Assembly (NCBI GenBank): GCA_014896485.1 | Contig: JADBKH010000028.1 | Span: forward strand, 1 to 64,000 | Direction: 5' to 3' | From: Bacillota bacterium | Lineage (GTDB): Bacteria > Bacillota > Bacilli > Bu12 | Length of the DNA stretch: 64,000 bases | Made by a program: the position numbers and the translations under genes | Notes under the pieces: generated by a model | The model's database searches: none | Told to the model about the DNA's origin: nothing | Seen by the model: only the letters and a program-made list of their open reading frames with translations | Shown here: one piece after another, positions 43,830 to 54,077 of the stretch | Position numbering within the stretch: the first letter of the stretch is position 1 | How the letters are laid out: the number at the start of each line of letters is the position of its first letter

Positions 43830-43910
43830 GCAACACCCCTTTTGCTACGTTGCTTTGGCACCACACTTTGCAACCAAACTGCTACTTGCGCACGAAGGCA
43901 GAACACCTCA

Positions 43911-44657
43911 TTAGCGTTTGAAGAAATGTCCCAGCGCATAGACCTCGGTATCCCGATTGAGCTGCGCGATGGCGGTGGTCAAAGGAATCTCTTTAGGGCA
44001 AGCCTTGACGCAGTTTTGTGCCATCCCGCAGTCTTCAATCCCTCCTTCGCCGAGCAAGGCCTCGAGTCGCTCGTCTTTGTTCATCGCGCCAGTCGGATGC
44101 ACATTAAAACGCCGTACCTGGGCAACGGCATACGCGCCGATGTAGTCGGAGTGGTCGTTGTACTGGGGACAAACTTGCAAGCACACGCCGCATGTCATAC
44201 AGCGCGAGATGTAGTAGGCAAACTCACGGGTCTTGTCGTCCATGCGCGGACCGGGTCCGAGATCATAGGAACCATCGATCGGTATCCACGCCTTGACGCG
44301 CTTGAGGTTCTCAAACATGGCCGAGCGATCGACCATCAAATCCCGCACGACAGGAAACTTATCCATAGGTTCAAGAGTAATCGGCTGTTCCAACCGATCG
44401 ATCAACGCCGAGCAAGCCTGGCGTGCTTTTCCATTGATGACCATCGAACAGGCACCACAGACCTCTTCCAAGCAGCTCTGTTCCCAGACGACCGGCGTAG
44501 TCTTTTCCCCCTGGGCATTGACCGGATTGCGCTGGATCTCCATCAGACAATAGATGACATTGGTCCCGGAAACATAGGGGACCTCAAACTCTTCCCAGTA
44601 CGGTTTCTCCTCTGGCGAAGCTTGCCGTTTAATGCGCAGGTGTACCGTATCCGCCAT
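43911..44657 (-). CDS. sdhB: Succinate dehydrogenase iron-sulfur subunit
   Basis: CLEEVCGACSMVINGKARQACSAL; CMTCGVCLQVCPQYN; CVKACPKEIPLTTAIAQLNR. Confidence 0.96.
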   Translation of the reverse strand: MADTVHLRIKRQASPEEKPYWEEFEVPYVSGTNVIYCLMEIQRNPVNAQGEKTTPVVWEQSCLEEVCGACSMVINGKARQACSALIDRLEQPITLEPMDKFPVVRDLMVDRSAMFENLKRVKAWIPIDGSYDLGPGPRMDDKTREFAYYISRCMTCGVCLQVCPQYNDHSDYIGAYAVAQVRRFNVHPTGAMNKDERLEALLGEGGIEDCGMAQNCVKACPKEIPLTTAIAQLNRDTEVYALGHFFKR

Positions 44658-44686
44658 GAAGGCTTCCTCCTTCTTGCTCGGTTTCT

Positions 44687-46417
44687 CTAGTCGTAGTGAC
44701 GCAGTCGCGGTGGGATCAAGGAGACATCGACTGGCTCATACCAAATCTGAGGGCCATCCGGCGTCCACTTGGTCATCGTCGTCTTTAGGAAGTGCTCGTC
44801 GTCTCGGTTGGGAAAATCGGGTTTGTAATGGGCTCCACGACTTTCGTCCCGCTGTAGTGCACCCAACGTAATGGCACGGGCCAATTCGATCATATTGTGC
44901 AAATGACGGGTAAACTGCACGTATTGGTTCTGCCAACGCGTCGTATCGGCCATGCCAATCCGATGCCAACGCTCCTGAAGTTCTCTTAGCTTCTCATCTG
45001 TCTTTTTCAATTTGTCGTTATACCGGATCACCGTCACGTTATCGGTCATCACTTTTGCCAGTTCTTGATGAAGCTGATACGGGTTTTCAGGACCGTCCAT
45101 CCGGTATATCGCCTCGACTTGCTCCTCCTGTCGTTTCTGCTCTGCATTGAAGATCGGGTCGGTGATTTCGACAGAATGATCGAGCCCATTCATATAGTCA
45201 GCCGCAATCGGCCCTACCTTCAAACCGGCAAAGATGGCAGCAAGCAACGAATTGGCACCGAGGCGATTGGCACCATGGTATTGGTACTCGCACTCTCCTG
45301 CGGCAAACAGGCCGGGTATATTGGTCATTTGGTTATAATCGACCCATAAACCACCCATCGAATAATGAACCGCCGGAAAGACCTTCATCGGAACCTTATG
45401 GGGATCATCCCCGACAAACTTCTCATAGAGTTCGATCACGCCACCCAGACGTCGATCGAGTAACGCCGGATCCAAGTGAGAAACATCGAGGTACACCATA
45501 TTTTTCCCATCAACGCCGAGGCCCATCTCGATACAGACTTTAAAAATTGCCCGTGTGGCGACGTCCCGTGGGACCAGGTTGCCGTACGAAGGATACCACT
45601 CTTCCAAGAAATACCACGGCTTGCCATCACGCGGTACCCAAACCCGACCACCTTCGCCTCGGATCGACTCAGACATCAGGCGCAACTTGTCTTCTCCAGG
45701 AATCGCCGTCGGGTGTACCTGGATCATCTCCGGATTGGCATAATAGGCACCCTGTTGCCATACTTCGCTGGCAGCTGTTCCCGTATTGATCATCGAGTTG
45801 GTCGTCTTACCAAAGATAATGGAGGGACCGCCTGTCGCCAAAATGGCCGCATCCGCTGCAAAAGCACGTACTTCCATATTGCGTAAGTTTTGTGCAACAA
45901 TACCCCGGCAACGGCCGTCATTGTCGATGACAGCGCTGAGGAAGTCCCAAAACTCATACTTTGTGACCAACCCTTCCGTCTCCCAGCGACGCACCTGCTC
46001 ATCAAAGGCATACAACAGCTGCTGACCGGTCGTCGCACCAGCAAAAGCGGTCCTGTGAAAGAGCGTCCCACCAAAGCGACGAAAATCGAGCAATCCCTCT
46101 GGCGTTCGATTGAACATGACACCCATACGGTCGAGTAAGTAGATGATGGAAGGTGCTGCTTCCGCCATTTCCAAGACGGGAGGCTGATTGGCGAGAAAAT
46201 CTCCCCCATAGACCGTGTCATCGAAGTGCTGCCAGGGAGAATCGCCCTCCCCCTTGGTATTGACAGCGCCATTAATACCACCTTGCGCACAGACAGAATG
46301 AGAGCGCTTGACAGGTACGAGTGAGAAAAGATCAACGTGTACACCACGCTCGGCGGCCCGCATCGTTGCAGCGAGACCGGCAAGACCCCCTCCGACAACG
46401 ATCAACTTGCCAGGCAT
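44687..46417 (-). CDS. sdhA: Succinate dehydrogenase flavoprotein subunit
   Basis: LIVVGGGLAGLAATMRAAERG; KRSHSVCAQGGINGAV; YHGANRLGANSLLAAIFAG. Confidence 0.96.
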   Translation of the reverse strand: MPGKLIVVGGGLAGLAATMRAAERGVHVDLFSLVPVKRSHSVCAQGGINGAVNTKGEGDSPWQHFDDTVYGGDFLANQPPVLEMAEAAPSIIYLLDRMGVMFNRTPEGLLDFRRFGGTLFHRTAFAGATTGQQLLYAFDEQVRRWETEGLVTKYEFWDFLSAVIDNDGRCRGIVAQNLRNMEVRAFAADAAILATGGPSIIFGKTTNSMINTGTAASEVWQQGAYYANPEMIQVHPTAIPGEDKLRLMSESIRGEGGRVWVPRDGKPWYFLEEWYPSYGNLVPRDVATRAIFKVCIEMGLGVDGKNMVYLDVSHLDPALLDRRLGGVIELYEKFVGDDPHKVPMKVFPAVHYSMGGLWVDYNQMTNIPGLFAAGECEYQYHGANRLGANSLLAAIFAGLKVGPIAADYMNGLDHSVEITDPIFNAEQKRQEEQVEAIYRMDGPENPYQLHQELAKVMTDNVTVIRYNDKLKKTDEKLRELQERWHRIGMADTTRWQNQYVQFTRHLHNMIELARAITLGALQRDESRGAHYKPDFPNRDDEHFLKTTMTKWTPDGPQIWYEPVDVSLIPPRLRHYD

Positions 46418-46445
46418 TTGCCACCCTCTTTTCGAAGTATGATCT

Positions 46446-47093
46446 TCAAAAGATTCGAAGCCCCGACGTGAACGCGAAGACCGAAAGGATGCCGACGATT
46501 GCCAATAACGCGAAGACAATCAATCCAACAATGGTCATCACACGTTGCGAATGGGGGCCAATGGTAATGCCCCAGGTGATGCAAAACGTCGAGATACCAT
46601 TGCCGAAGTGATAACAAGTCGCAATGACACCGAGCAGATAGCCCGCCATAATCCATGGGTTGGAAAGCCCCATGCTAACCGTGTCGAAGGTGATGTTACC
46701 TGCTTGCAACACCCGGAATTGTAAAAAGTGCACAACGACAAAGATAAAGACAATCACACCGCTGATACGCTGTAACGTGTACAGCCAGTTGCGTCCCCAA
46801 CTGTAGGCACCTACGTTAGACTGACTCGAACTGATCCGGACAAACCCATAGATACCGTGGTAAAGCATGGGAAGCCAAATGAACAGTGCTTCGATAACAA
46901 CCAGCATCGGCAAGGACTGCAGGGTGTGCACCTGCTGATTGAAGGATTGCGGACTGGAAAGAGCAGCTGCGTTACTCCAAAGGTGTTCGAGTAGGAAAAA
47001 ACCGAGCGGAACGACGCCGGCCAAGGAATGCAGACGTCGCCAGAAAAATGTGTGGCCCTTTTTATGCGCGACGGCTACTGAAGATTCTGCCAC
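46446..47093 (-). CDS. sdhC: Succinate dehydrogenase cytochrome b558 subunit
   Basis: FFWRRLHSLAGVVPLGFFLLEHLWSNA; 5 TM; upstream of sdhA. GTG at 47093 with GGAGGGGG SD. Confidence 0.94.
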   Translation of the reverse strand: MAESSVAVAHKKGHTFFWRRLHSLAGVVPLGFFLLEHLWSNAAALSSPQSFNQQVHTLQSLPMLVVIEALFIWLPMLYHGIYGFVRISSSQSNVGAYSWGRNWLYTLQRISGVIVFIFVVVHFLQFRVLQAGNITFDTVSMGLSNPWIMAGYLLGVIATCYHFGNGISTFCITWGITIGPHSQRVMTIVGLIVFALLAIVGILSVFAFTSGLRIF

Positions 47094-47230
47094 TTCCTTC
47101 CCCCTCCTGTTGATTTGGTTTCGCCTGCATTTTACACCGTCTGCGGCAAAAACCCTAAGTCCTTCAATCGACGCGGTCCCCGCTTTTCCGAACGTGTGCC
47201 TAGAGGACATAAGCTTTATGATCGGAGAAA

Positions 47231-47986
47231 TCAGGAGCGCAAGGCCTCCATGGTCGTATCGCTCACTTCAAAATTAGCGTAAACGTGCTGGACATCGTCT
47301 TGATCTTCCAAGGCATCTACCAAGCGAAGCACTTTTTCCGCTTCTTGGCCAGAAACCGGCACTGTCGATGTGGGCACCATCGTCAACTCGGCTTCATCAA
47401 AAGAGAAGCCTTGTTCTTCTAATTTCTCTTTGACCTGCTCGAATGCAGCGGGATCGGTCGTGATCGTATACCCTTCTTCATCGACACTGAGATCTTCAGC
47501 GCCCGCCTCCAAAGCAGCCAGCGTCAAAGAATCTTCATCGATCGTGGCGCTTTCTTTAGCAAGAAATAGGATCCCTTTCCGCTCAAACATCCAGGCAACA
47601 CAACCACTTTCGCCAAGGCTACCCCCATACTTGGAAAAGAGATGACGGATTTCTGCCGCTGTACGGTTACGATTGTCCGTCAAAACATCAACCATCACAG
47701 CAACGCCACCAGGGCCGTAGCCTTCGTAGGTGAGCTCCTCATAATTGCTCGTCTCGCCCTCACCGACTGCTCGCTTGATGGCCCGCTCAATGTTATCAAC
47801 CGGCATGTTTGCCTGCCGCGCTCGTTGTATGGCCAAACGTAGCCGGAAGTTGGTCTCCGGATTGGGACCACCTTGTTTGGCCGCAACGATGATCTCACGA
47901 GAAAGCCGGGTATACAGTTGTCCTTTTTGCGCATCGGCCCGTTCTTTTTGATGCTTAATGTTGGCCCACTTAGAATGCCCAGACAT
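47231..47986 (-). CDS. yebC: YebC/PmpR family protein
   Basis: MSGHSKWANIKHQKERADAQKGQLYTRLSREIIVAAKQGGPNPETN. Confidence 0.96.
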   Translation of the reverse strand: MSGHSKWANIKHQKERADAQKGQLYTRLSREIIVAAKQGGPNPETNFRLRLAIQRARQANMPVDNIERAIKRAVGEGETSNYEELTYEGYGPGGVAVMVDVLTDNRNRTAAEIRHLFSKYGGSLGESGCVAWMFERKGILFLAKESATIDEDSLTLAALEAGAEDLSVDEEGYTITTDPAAFEQVKEKLEEQGFSFDEAELTMVPTSTVPVSGQEAEKVLRLVDALEDQDDVQHVYANFEVSDTTMEALRS

Positions 47987-47998
47987 GGAGAGCCCTCC

Positions 47999-49849
47999 TT
48001 ACCGCTGCCCATCCGTCACTGGTTGGTGTTTTTGGCGGGACAGCTCACGCAGTCGTTGGTTGTGATCCAATATCTTTTTGCGCATGCGTACAGACTTTGG
48101 TGTTGCTTCGACCAGCTCATCGTCGGCGATGAATTCCAAACACTGATCCAGACTCATCTCACGGGGCGATTTGAGGTGAACCAGTTCATCCTGGGTGGAC
48201 GAGCGCATGTTGGTCATGTGCTTTTTCTTACAGACGTTTACGGGGATGTCTTCCTCCCGATTGGCTTCACCGACGATCATACCGCCGTAGACACGCGTTC
48301 CAGGACGGATAAAGAACGTTCCCCGATCTTCGACTTGTTCAATCCCATACGCCGTGGCTTCTCCCGTCTCCCAAGCGATCAGGACACCACGGCGTCGGGA
48401 TTGGATCTCACCACGCTTGGGTGCATACCCTTCGAGCACATGATGCATGACGCCCAATCCGCGGGTTTCTGAAAGCAACAGCGTACGCAATCCCAATAAC
48501 CCTCGCGATGGAATCCCGAAAACAAGACGTGTCTGGCCATCACCCAATGCCTGCATGTCGCGCATTTCCGCATTACGACTTCCGCACAGTTCCACGACAT
48601 TGCCGATATACGCGTCCGGCACTTCGATGACCAGCTCTTCAAAAGGCTCAAATAGCTCCCCATCGCGTTGCTTAAAAAGGACTTTTGGCCTAGAAACCTG
48701 CAGCTCATAGCCCTCTCGGCACATCGTTTCGATGAGGACAGAGAGCTGCAATTCACCACGTGCGCGTACCAACCAGGCATCGGGAGAATCCGTATCCAAA
48801 ATCCGCAACGCCGGGTTCTGCTCACTTTCGCGGTACAGGCGTTCCCGCAGCTGGCGCGAAGTGACATAGGTGCCCTCTTGTCCTGCAAAGGGGCTATCAT
48901 TGACCAGGAAGGTCATTTCGAGTGTCGGCTCCTCGATCTGAGGTGCTGGAAGAGGCTGGGGCGTTGCCACGTCGGTGATGGTCTCTCCTAAGTTGATATC
49001 CGGAAGACCGGCCACACAGGCGATCTCTCCAACCCGCGCTTCCTCGATCTCTTCTTTTTCTAGCCCCAAATAGGTGAAAAGTTTCACGATCCGACCGCGT
49101 CTCGGCGCTTCCTCAAGGCCAACTACCGCAACTTCCTGCCCAACCCGAAGCGTTCCACGAACGAGGCGTCCTACCCCCATCCGGCCCAAATAGGGAGAGT
49201 ACTCCAAATTGGAGACCAACAACTGCGCGGGTGCCTGTACATCTCCCTGCGGTGCGGGAATATGGGCCACGATGGCATCTAGTAAAGGTCGCATATCTTT
49301 GCCTGGTTGGCGCAAATCCGTGGTCGCTGTTCCCAATGTTGCTGAAGTGTATAAAACGGGAAAATCCAGCTGACTTTCATCCGCACCGAGATCGATGAAC
49401 AGATCGAGGACCTGATCGACAACAGCTTCCGGTTTGGCCCCTTGTCGATCAACTTTGTTGATCACGACAATAGCTTTCAAATTGTGCTCCAATGCCTTTT
49501 TTAGAACAAACCGTGTCTGGGGCATCGGGCCTTCAAATGCGTCGACGAGCAGCAGGACCCCGTCCACCATCTGCAAGGTTCGTTCCACCTCGCCACCAAA
49601 GTCGGCATGTCCCGGTGTGTCGACAATATTGATACGTACCCCACGGTAGACAATCGAAGTGTTCTTAGCCAAAATCGTGATGCCGCGCTCCCGCTCCAAT
49701 GCGTTGCTGTCGAGTACACGGTCAGCCACTACTTCATTTTCGCGAAAGATGCCACTTTGTCGCAGCAACTGGTCGACCAAGGTGGTCTTTCCGTGATCGA
49801 CATGCGCGATGATGGCGATATTGCGCAAGTCATTTCGAACTTCACTCAT
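47999..49849 (-). CDS. typA: Translational GTPase TypA/BipA
   Basis: [42 protein letters not shown]-terminal BipA domain. Confidence 0.96.
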   Translation of the reverse strand: MSEVRNDLRNIAIIAHVDHGKTTLVDQLLRQSGIFRENEVVADRVLDSNALERERGITILAKNTSIVYRGVRINIVDTPGHADFGGEVERTLQMVDGVLLLVDAFEGPMPQTRFVLKKALEHNLKAIVVINKVDRQGAKPEAVVDQVLDLFIDLGADESQLDFPVLYTSATLGTATTDLRQPGKDMRPLLDAIVAHIPAPQGDVQAPAQLLVSNLEYSPYLGRMGVGRLVRGTLRVGQEVAVVGLEEAPRRGRIVKLFTYLGLEKEEIEEARVGEIACVAGLPDINLGETITDVATPQPLPAPQIEEPTLEMTFLVNDSPFAGQEGTYVTSRQLRERLYRESEQNPALRILDTDSPDAWLVRARGELQLSVLIETMCREGYELQVSRPKVLFKQRDGELFEPFEELVIEVPDAYIGNVVELCGSRNAEMRDMQALGDGQTRLVFGIPSRGLLGLRTLLLSETRGLGVMHHVLEGYAPKRGEIQSRRRGVLIAWETGEATAYGIEQVEDRGTFFIRPGTRVYGGMIVGEANREEDIPVNVCKKKHMTNMRSSTQDELVHLKSPREMSLDQCLEFIADDELVEATPKSVRMRKKILDHNQRLRELSRQKHQPVTDGQR

Positions 49850-49875
49850 TGAACCCGTTCACCTCTGCACTAAAA

Positions 49876-49902
49876 AACGCCTTGGGACGCGCCGCAGGCG
49901 TT
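49876..49902 (-). terminator. Intrinsic terminator downstream of typA or within the nadE-typA gap
   Basis: Minus strand AACGCC-TGCGGCGCGTCCCAA-GGCGTT followed by TTTTAG; lies between nadE (upstream) and typA. Confidence 0.7.
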
Positions 49903-49954
49903 GTTCACTGTGATCATGGTAACAGAGCAAGTATGCCTACGACAAGGCGCCTTC

Positions 49955-50800
49955 TTACCAATCCCGAGGATAGCGAAAATCGGCTCCAATGGTTCGGGTA
50001 GAAACCTTGGCGATCACCGGCATGCGCCGTTTGTACTGATTTTGGCGCATGCGCTTGAGCACCTGCTCCACCATTTCGGTCGAAAAACCGCGCCCGATCA
50101 ACTGCTCCAGGTCCAATCGCTGGTCGACCAATCCATACAATAACCGATCGATCTCTGCATACGTGCTGCCAAGTTCCACTTCATCACTTTGACCCGGCCA
50201 AAGATCGGCCGAAGGCGGCTTGATCAGGATTTGTCGGGGCACTCCACAAAAGCGCGCCAGCTGGCGGACCTGACTTTTGTACAGGTCTCCAATCGGGTTG
50301 ACGGCACTGGCCAGATCCCCAAACTGCGTGCCATAGCCGAGCAGCAACTCCGACTTGTTGGAAGTACCAACCACCAGGCCATCAAAGACCCGCGAAAGAT
50401 CATATAGAATACTCATGCGTTCCCTCGCCATCTTGTTCCCCCGGCGAAGTGCGTCGGCTTGGGGGAACTGGCGAAAATACGCGTCGATCTGTTCGGTGAT
50501 TGCAATCGTTTCACTGGGCGTTCCCAGTGTATCGATCACGGCTTGCGCATCCCCGAGGCTTTCTGGAGAAGAAGTCTCGTAAGGCATCCGCACCAACAAA
50601 ACGTCATCGGCGCCGAAGGCTTCCACCGCCAAAAAAGCGGAAAGGGCAGAATCAATGCCTCCCGAAAGGCCGACCACCGCACGGTGAAATCCTGCACGGC
50701 CAATCTCCTCGCGTAAAAAACGCACCAATCCATCCCGAACTGCTGCACAGTCTATCCGCAGCTCTGGCGGAATTTCCCACAACGCTTCCTCTGCCACCAC
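49955..50800 (-). CDS. nadE: NH3-dependent-type NAD+ synthase domain protein
   Basis: AVVGLSGGIDSALSAFLAVEAFG (PP-loop); VVGTSNKSELLLGYGTQFGDLASAVNPIGDLYKSQV; no fused glutaminase domain. Confidence 0.95.
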   Translation of the reverse strand: MVAEEALWEIPPELRIDCAAVRDGLVRFLREEIGRAGFHRAVVGLSGGIDSALSAFLAVEAFGADDVLLVRMPYETSSPESLGDAQAVIDTLGTPSETIAITEQIDAYFRQFPQADALRRGNKMARERMSILYDLSRVFDGLVVGTSNKSELLLGYGTQFGDLASAVNPIGDLYKSQVRQLARFCGVPRQILIKPPSADLWPGQSDEVELGSTYAEIDRLLYGLVDQRLDLEQLIGRGFSTEMVEQVLKRMRQNQYKRRMPVIAKVSTRTIGADFRYPRDW

Positions 50801-50834
50801 ACCTTTTCCTCCCAAAAACCAAAAACGGTTCGTT

Positions 50835-51686
50835 CTACAATTCGCCGCGCCGTGCCAATGTCGCCTGAAGCTCCCGCAGAACCAGGTATGCGTCCTCGTC
50901 ACGCAACATCTGTGCCCCCAAACGGGCACGATGGACGGCCGTATCGTCACACTCGGCAAGCAGCAACGTCTCTTCGCCTACAGGAGCAGCGGAGACGATC
51001 TCACCAAACGGATCGATGACCATCGAACGGCCAGCAAACCCCACCCCGTCTTCATATCCGACACGGTTGCAGAAAAAGACCCAACAACCAAACAGGGTTG
51101 CGTCCGCTATAAGGAGATGCTCCCACGTTTGGATCGATTTCCAACCCTCGGCTGTAACTCCCCGCAATGGACTGCAAGAAGGGACGATCAGGAGCTCTGC
51201 TCCCTGTTGTGAGAGCAGATACCCCAACGCCGGATGCCAGGCATCTTCGCAGACGAGCAAACCTACCTCACCGAAGTCCGTCGCATGTGTCCGTACTTGA
51301 TCGCCCTTTCCGAAATAACGCATTTCATCGAACATGCCATAGGTCACCGGGTAAATTTTGCGATGACAGTGCACCAGCCTCCCTTTCGACAAATACGCGG
51401 TGCTGATATAGCGTACGTGATGGTTTGACTCCTCTACAAAGCTGGTGACGACATCGATCTCCATCGACAATGCTGCTAAGCTGGCAAAAGCTTCGGATGA
51501 AAGCGAGATGGCCACCTCGTCTACCAGGTCCTTTAATGTATATCCTGTCATCGCCAGTTCTGGAAAGACGACCAGCTGCGCACCTTGGACTTTCGCTTGT
51601 GCAATCCACTGGCGGTGCAAATCGAGATTCTCGGACCATTGACCCAACTGTGGCTTGATCTGCGCCAATGCCACACGCATCACCAT
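50835..51686 (-). CDS. Nitrilase-superfamily amidohydrolase resembling the glutaminase domain of NAD synthetase
   Basis: VVFPELAMTGYTLKDL (Glu), HCHRKIYPVTYGMFDEMRYF (Lys), VGLLVCEDAWHP (Cys): complete E-K-C triad in a NadE-glutaminase-like context. Confidence 0.88.
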   Translation of the reverse strand: MVMRVALAQIKPQLGQWSENLDLHRQWIAQAKVQGAQLVVFPELAMTGYTLKDLVDEVAISLSSEAFASLAALSMEIDVVTSFVEESNHHVRYISTAYLSKGRLVHCHRKIYPVTYGMFDEMRYFGKGDQVRTHATDFGEVGLLVCEDAWHPALGYLLSQQGAELLIVPSCSPLRGVTAEGWKSIQTWEHLLIADATLFGCWVFFCNRVGYEDGVGFAGRSMVIDPFGEIVSAAPVGEETLLLAECDDTAVHRARLGAQMLRDEDAYLVLRELQATLARRGEL

Positions 51687-52424
51687 TCACTCCATACCCT
51701 TTTCAGTCCACGTTACCTCGCTCTTTACCACTGGAACGACATCATCGGAAGAAAGACCGGGCAAGAGCGTCAACAGTTCTTGAAACCGCTCGATGACGAT
51801 ATCTGCTTCCGCCAACTCTTGCGCATCGCCGAAGCCAAAAGCACACCCGATCGCCACGATGCCATTTTGATGTGCTGCATCGATATCCGTTTTTCGATCT
51901 CCGATCATCACCGCTGCATGCGTCTGGCACTCTTGCAAAAGCTGGGCCACAAGCGCTGTCTTTGAAGAAACCTGGTAGCCGCCGGAACAGGCCAGTCGGT
52001 CAAACCAGCGACGCAAGGCAAACCGCCTCTCCAAAAAAGTGAGATAATCGAGATTACAGTTCGAGGCGGTAGCCAAACGATAGCCTCGGGCATGCAAGAC
52101 CGTAAGCGTCTCTTGTACCCCTTCAAAAAGTTGACCTTCCCCATGCGCCAGACGCTGCTGCTCAACTTTCCATGCCCTTCGTGCTGCCTCTTGACGAATC
52201 TGTGGATCCGCTTCGGGAAGCAGCCTCCGCCAAATTTCATCGATCGGATACCCAAAACTGCTGCAAATATCTGCCACGGTTGGTATCTCGCCGTCCCACA
52301 AGCGTTCTTGCCGCAGTTGATCAATGACCTCCTGGTAAGCTTTCACTGCAATCTGATCCGTACGCAGCAGGGTGCCATCGATATCAAAGAAAAGCCACTC
52401 GACGTCCTCAAGCACCAACGACAC
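51687..52424 (-). CDS. HAD-superfamily hydrolase (phosphoglycolate phosphatase-like)
   Basis: WLFFDIDGTLLRTD; LATASNCN; MIGDRKTDIDAAHQNGIVAIGCAFGFG. Confidence 0.9.
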   Translation of the reverse strand: MSLVLEDVEWLFFDIDGTLLRTDQIAVKAYQEVIDQLRQERLWDGEIPTVADICSSFGYPIDEIWRRLLPEADPQIRQEAARRAWKVEQQRLAHGEGQLFEGVQETLTVLHARGYRLATASNCNLDYLTFLERRFALRRWFDRLACSGGYQVSSKTALVAQLLQECQTHAAVMIGDRKTDIDAAHQNGIVAIGCAFGFGDAQELAEADIVIERFQELLTLLPGLSSDDVVPVVKSEVTWTEKGME

Positions 52425-52458
52425 CCGCTCCTCTGGATTTCATTTGCGGCCACTCCGC

Positions 52459-52487
52459 TTGTCCGGCAGACCAAACCCCTGTAACAT
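52459..52487 (+). promoter_or_regulatory. Candidate sigma-A promoter upstream of pstB
   Basis: TTGTCC-N17-TAACAT. Confidence 0.35.
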
Positions 52488-52528
52488 ACCGTTAGGGTTT
52501 CAATGAGATAGGAAGGGAGTCTGCCAGC

Positions 52529-53314
52529 GTGGCGGACGCATTGCAACAGCCTGCCCTTGCCCAGCCAAAACTCGCTGTTCACGATCTTAACGTCTACTAC
52601 GGAAACTTCCAAGCACTGCACGCCATCGATCTCGACATCCAAGAGCATGCTATCACTGCGCTCATTGGACCTTCTGGGTGTGGTAAATCCACTTTTTTGC
52701 GGTGTTTAAACCGCATGAATGATCTCATTGCCGATGCACGTGTCGAAGGATCGGTGCTGTTGGATGGGGAAGATATCTACCACCCGCGTGTCGACGTTGC
52801 GGCACTGCGCAAGCGGGTCGGGATGGTCTTTCAGCGGGCCAACCCTTTTCCAATGTCCATCTATGATAACGTAGCCTATGGACCACGTATCCACGGGGTT
52901 CGCTCCAAAGAGCGTTTGAATCATATCGTAGAGAGCAGTCTGCGTAAAGCTGCTTTATGGGATGAAGTCTCTGACCGACTCAACAAGAACGCAATGGGCC
53001 TTTCCGGTGGTCAACAACAGCGACTCTGCATCGCACGTCTTTTGGCAGTCGAACCGGAAGTCTTGCTGATGGACGAACCTGCCAGCGCACTTGACCCTAT
53101 CTCGACCATGCACATTGAAGAGCTCATGATCTCGTTAAAGGATGCATATACCATTGTTATCGTCACCCACAACATGCAAGAAGCGGCTCGTGTCTCCGAT
53201 ACCACCGCATTTTTCCTCAACGGCGAATTGGTAGAAGCAGGGGAGACAGAACAGATTTTTCATGCGCCCCGCGAAGAACGCACAGAGGCATATATCAGTG
53301 GGCGTTTCGGTTAA
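52529..53314 (+). CDS. pstB: Phosphate ABC transporter ATP-binding protein
   Basis: [71 protein letters not shown] start. Confidence 0.96.
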   Translation: MADALQQPALAQPKLAVHDLNVYYGNFQALHAIDLDIQEHAITALIGPSGCGKSTFLRCLNRMNDLIADARVEGSVLLDGEDIYHPRVDVAALRKRVGMVFQRANPFPMSIYDNVAYGPRIHGVRSKERLNHIVESSLRKAALWDEVSDRLNKNAMGLSGGQQQRLCIARLLAVEPEVLLMDEPASALDPISTMHIEELMISLKDAYTIVIVTHNMQEAARVSDTTAFFLNGELVEAGETEQIFHAPREERTEAYISGRFG

Positions 53315-53374
53315 TGACATCTGTCCCTGCTTCCTTTATAATTAATGAAAATGCAGGAAGGGAGGTCGAACGCT

Positions 53375-54061
53375 ATGTCCTCTTCCTCGCGTACGCGGTT
53401 CGACCAGGAATTGACAGACTTGGCCCATAACCTGCTGGTGATGGGAAGTGCCGTCGAACAACAGATTCGTGACGCGGTCACCTGCCTGGTCAACCATGAT
53501 TTGAAATTGGCAGAGCAAGTCATCCAAAACGACGACATTGTCGATCATTATCATCACCAGATCGAAGACGAGTCGATCCGTCTCTTTGCTACTCAGCAAC
53601 CAGTCGCCAGTGACTTGCGCACCATCACTACTGCACTCAAAATCATTGTCGATCTCGAACGCATCAGCGATTATGCGGAAAACATCGCCCAAACCGCCGC
53701 CCGATTGGAAGATCCGTCGCTCCTTACGCCGTTGGCAGATATCCCCCAAATGGCACAAATTGCACAGACCATGCTTCGGGATGTCCTTCAAGCGTACGTA
53801 AATCGAGATATCTCCTTGGCAGAAGAGGTCTATCAGACTGACGACAGCGTGGATCAACGCTATCGGAACGTTTTCGATACACTCCGTCACCTCATGGAAT
53901 CTGATCCACGCAACGTTTATCAAGGGATGGAGCTTTTGCTCGTTGCTCGATACCTGGAGCGCATTGCCGATCACATCACCAACGTAGCGGATTGGGTGAT
54001 CTACATGGTTTCAGGCACCCATCGGCGCAATCACAAGAACAACGGAAAAGCAGAAGCCTAG
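53375..54061 (+). CDS. phoU: Phosphate signalling complex protein PhoU
   Basis: RTRFDQELTDLAHNLLVMGSAVEQQI; DLERISDYAENIA; RYLERIADHITNVADWVIYMVSG; ATG at 53375 after GGAGG. Confidence 0.95.
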   Translation: MSSSSRTRFDQELTDLAHNLLVMGSAVEQQIRDAVTCLVNHDLKLAEQVIQNDDIVDHYHHQIEDESIRLFATQQPVASDLRTITTALKIIVDLERISDYAENIAQTAARLEDPSLLTPLADIPQMAQIAQTMLRDVLQAYVNRDISLAEEVYQTDDSVDQRYRNVFDTLRHLMESDPRNVYQGMELLLVARYLERIADHITNVADWVIYMVSGTHRRNHKNNGKAEA

Positions 54062-54077
54062 TTCACCGATAGGATGA

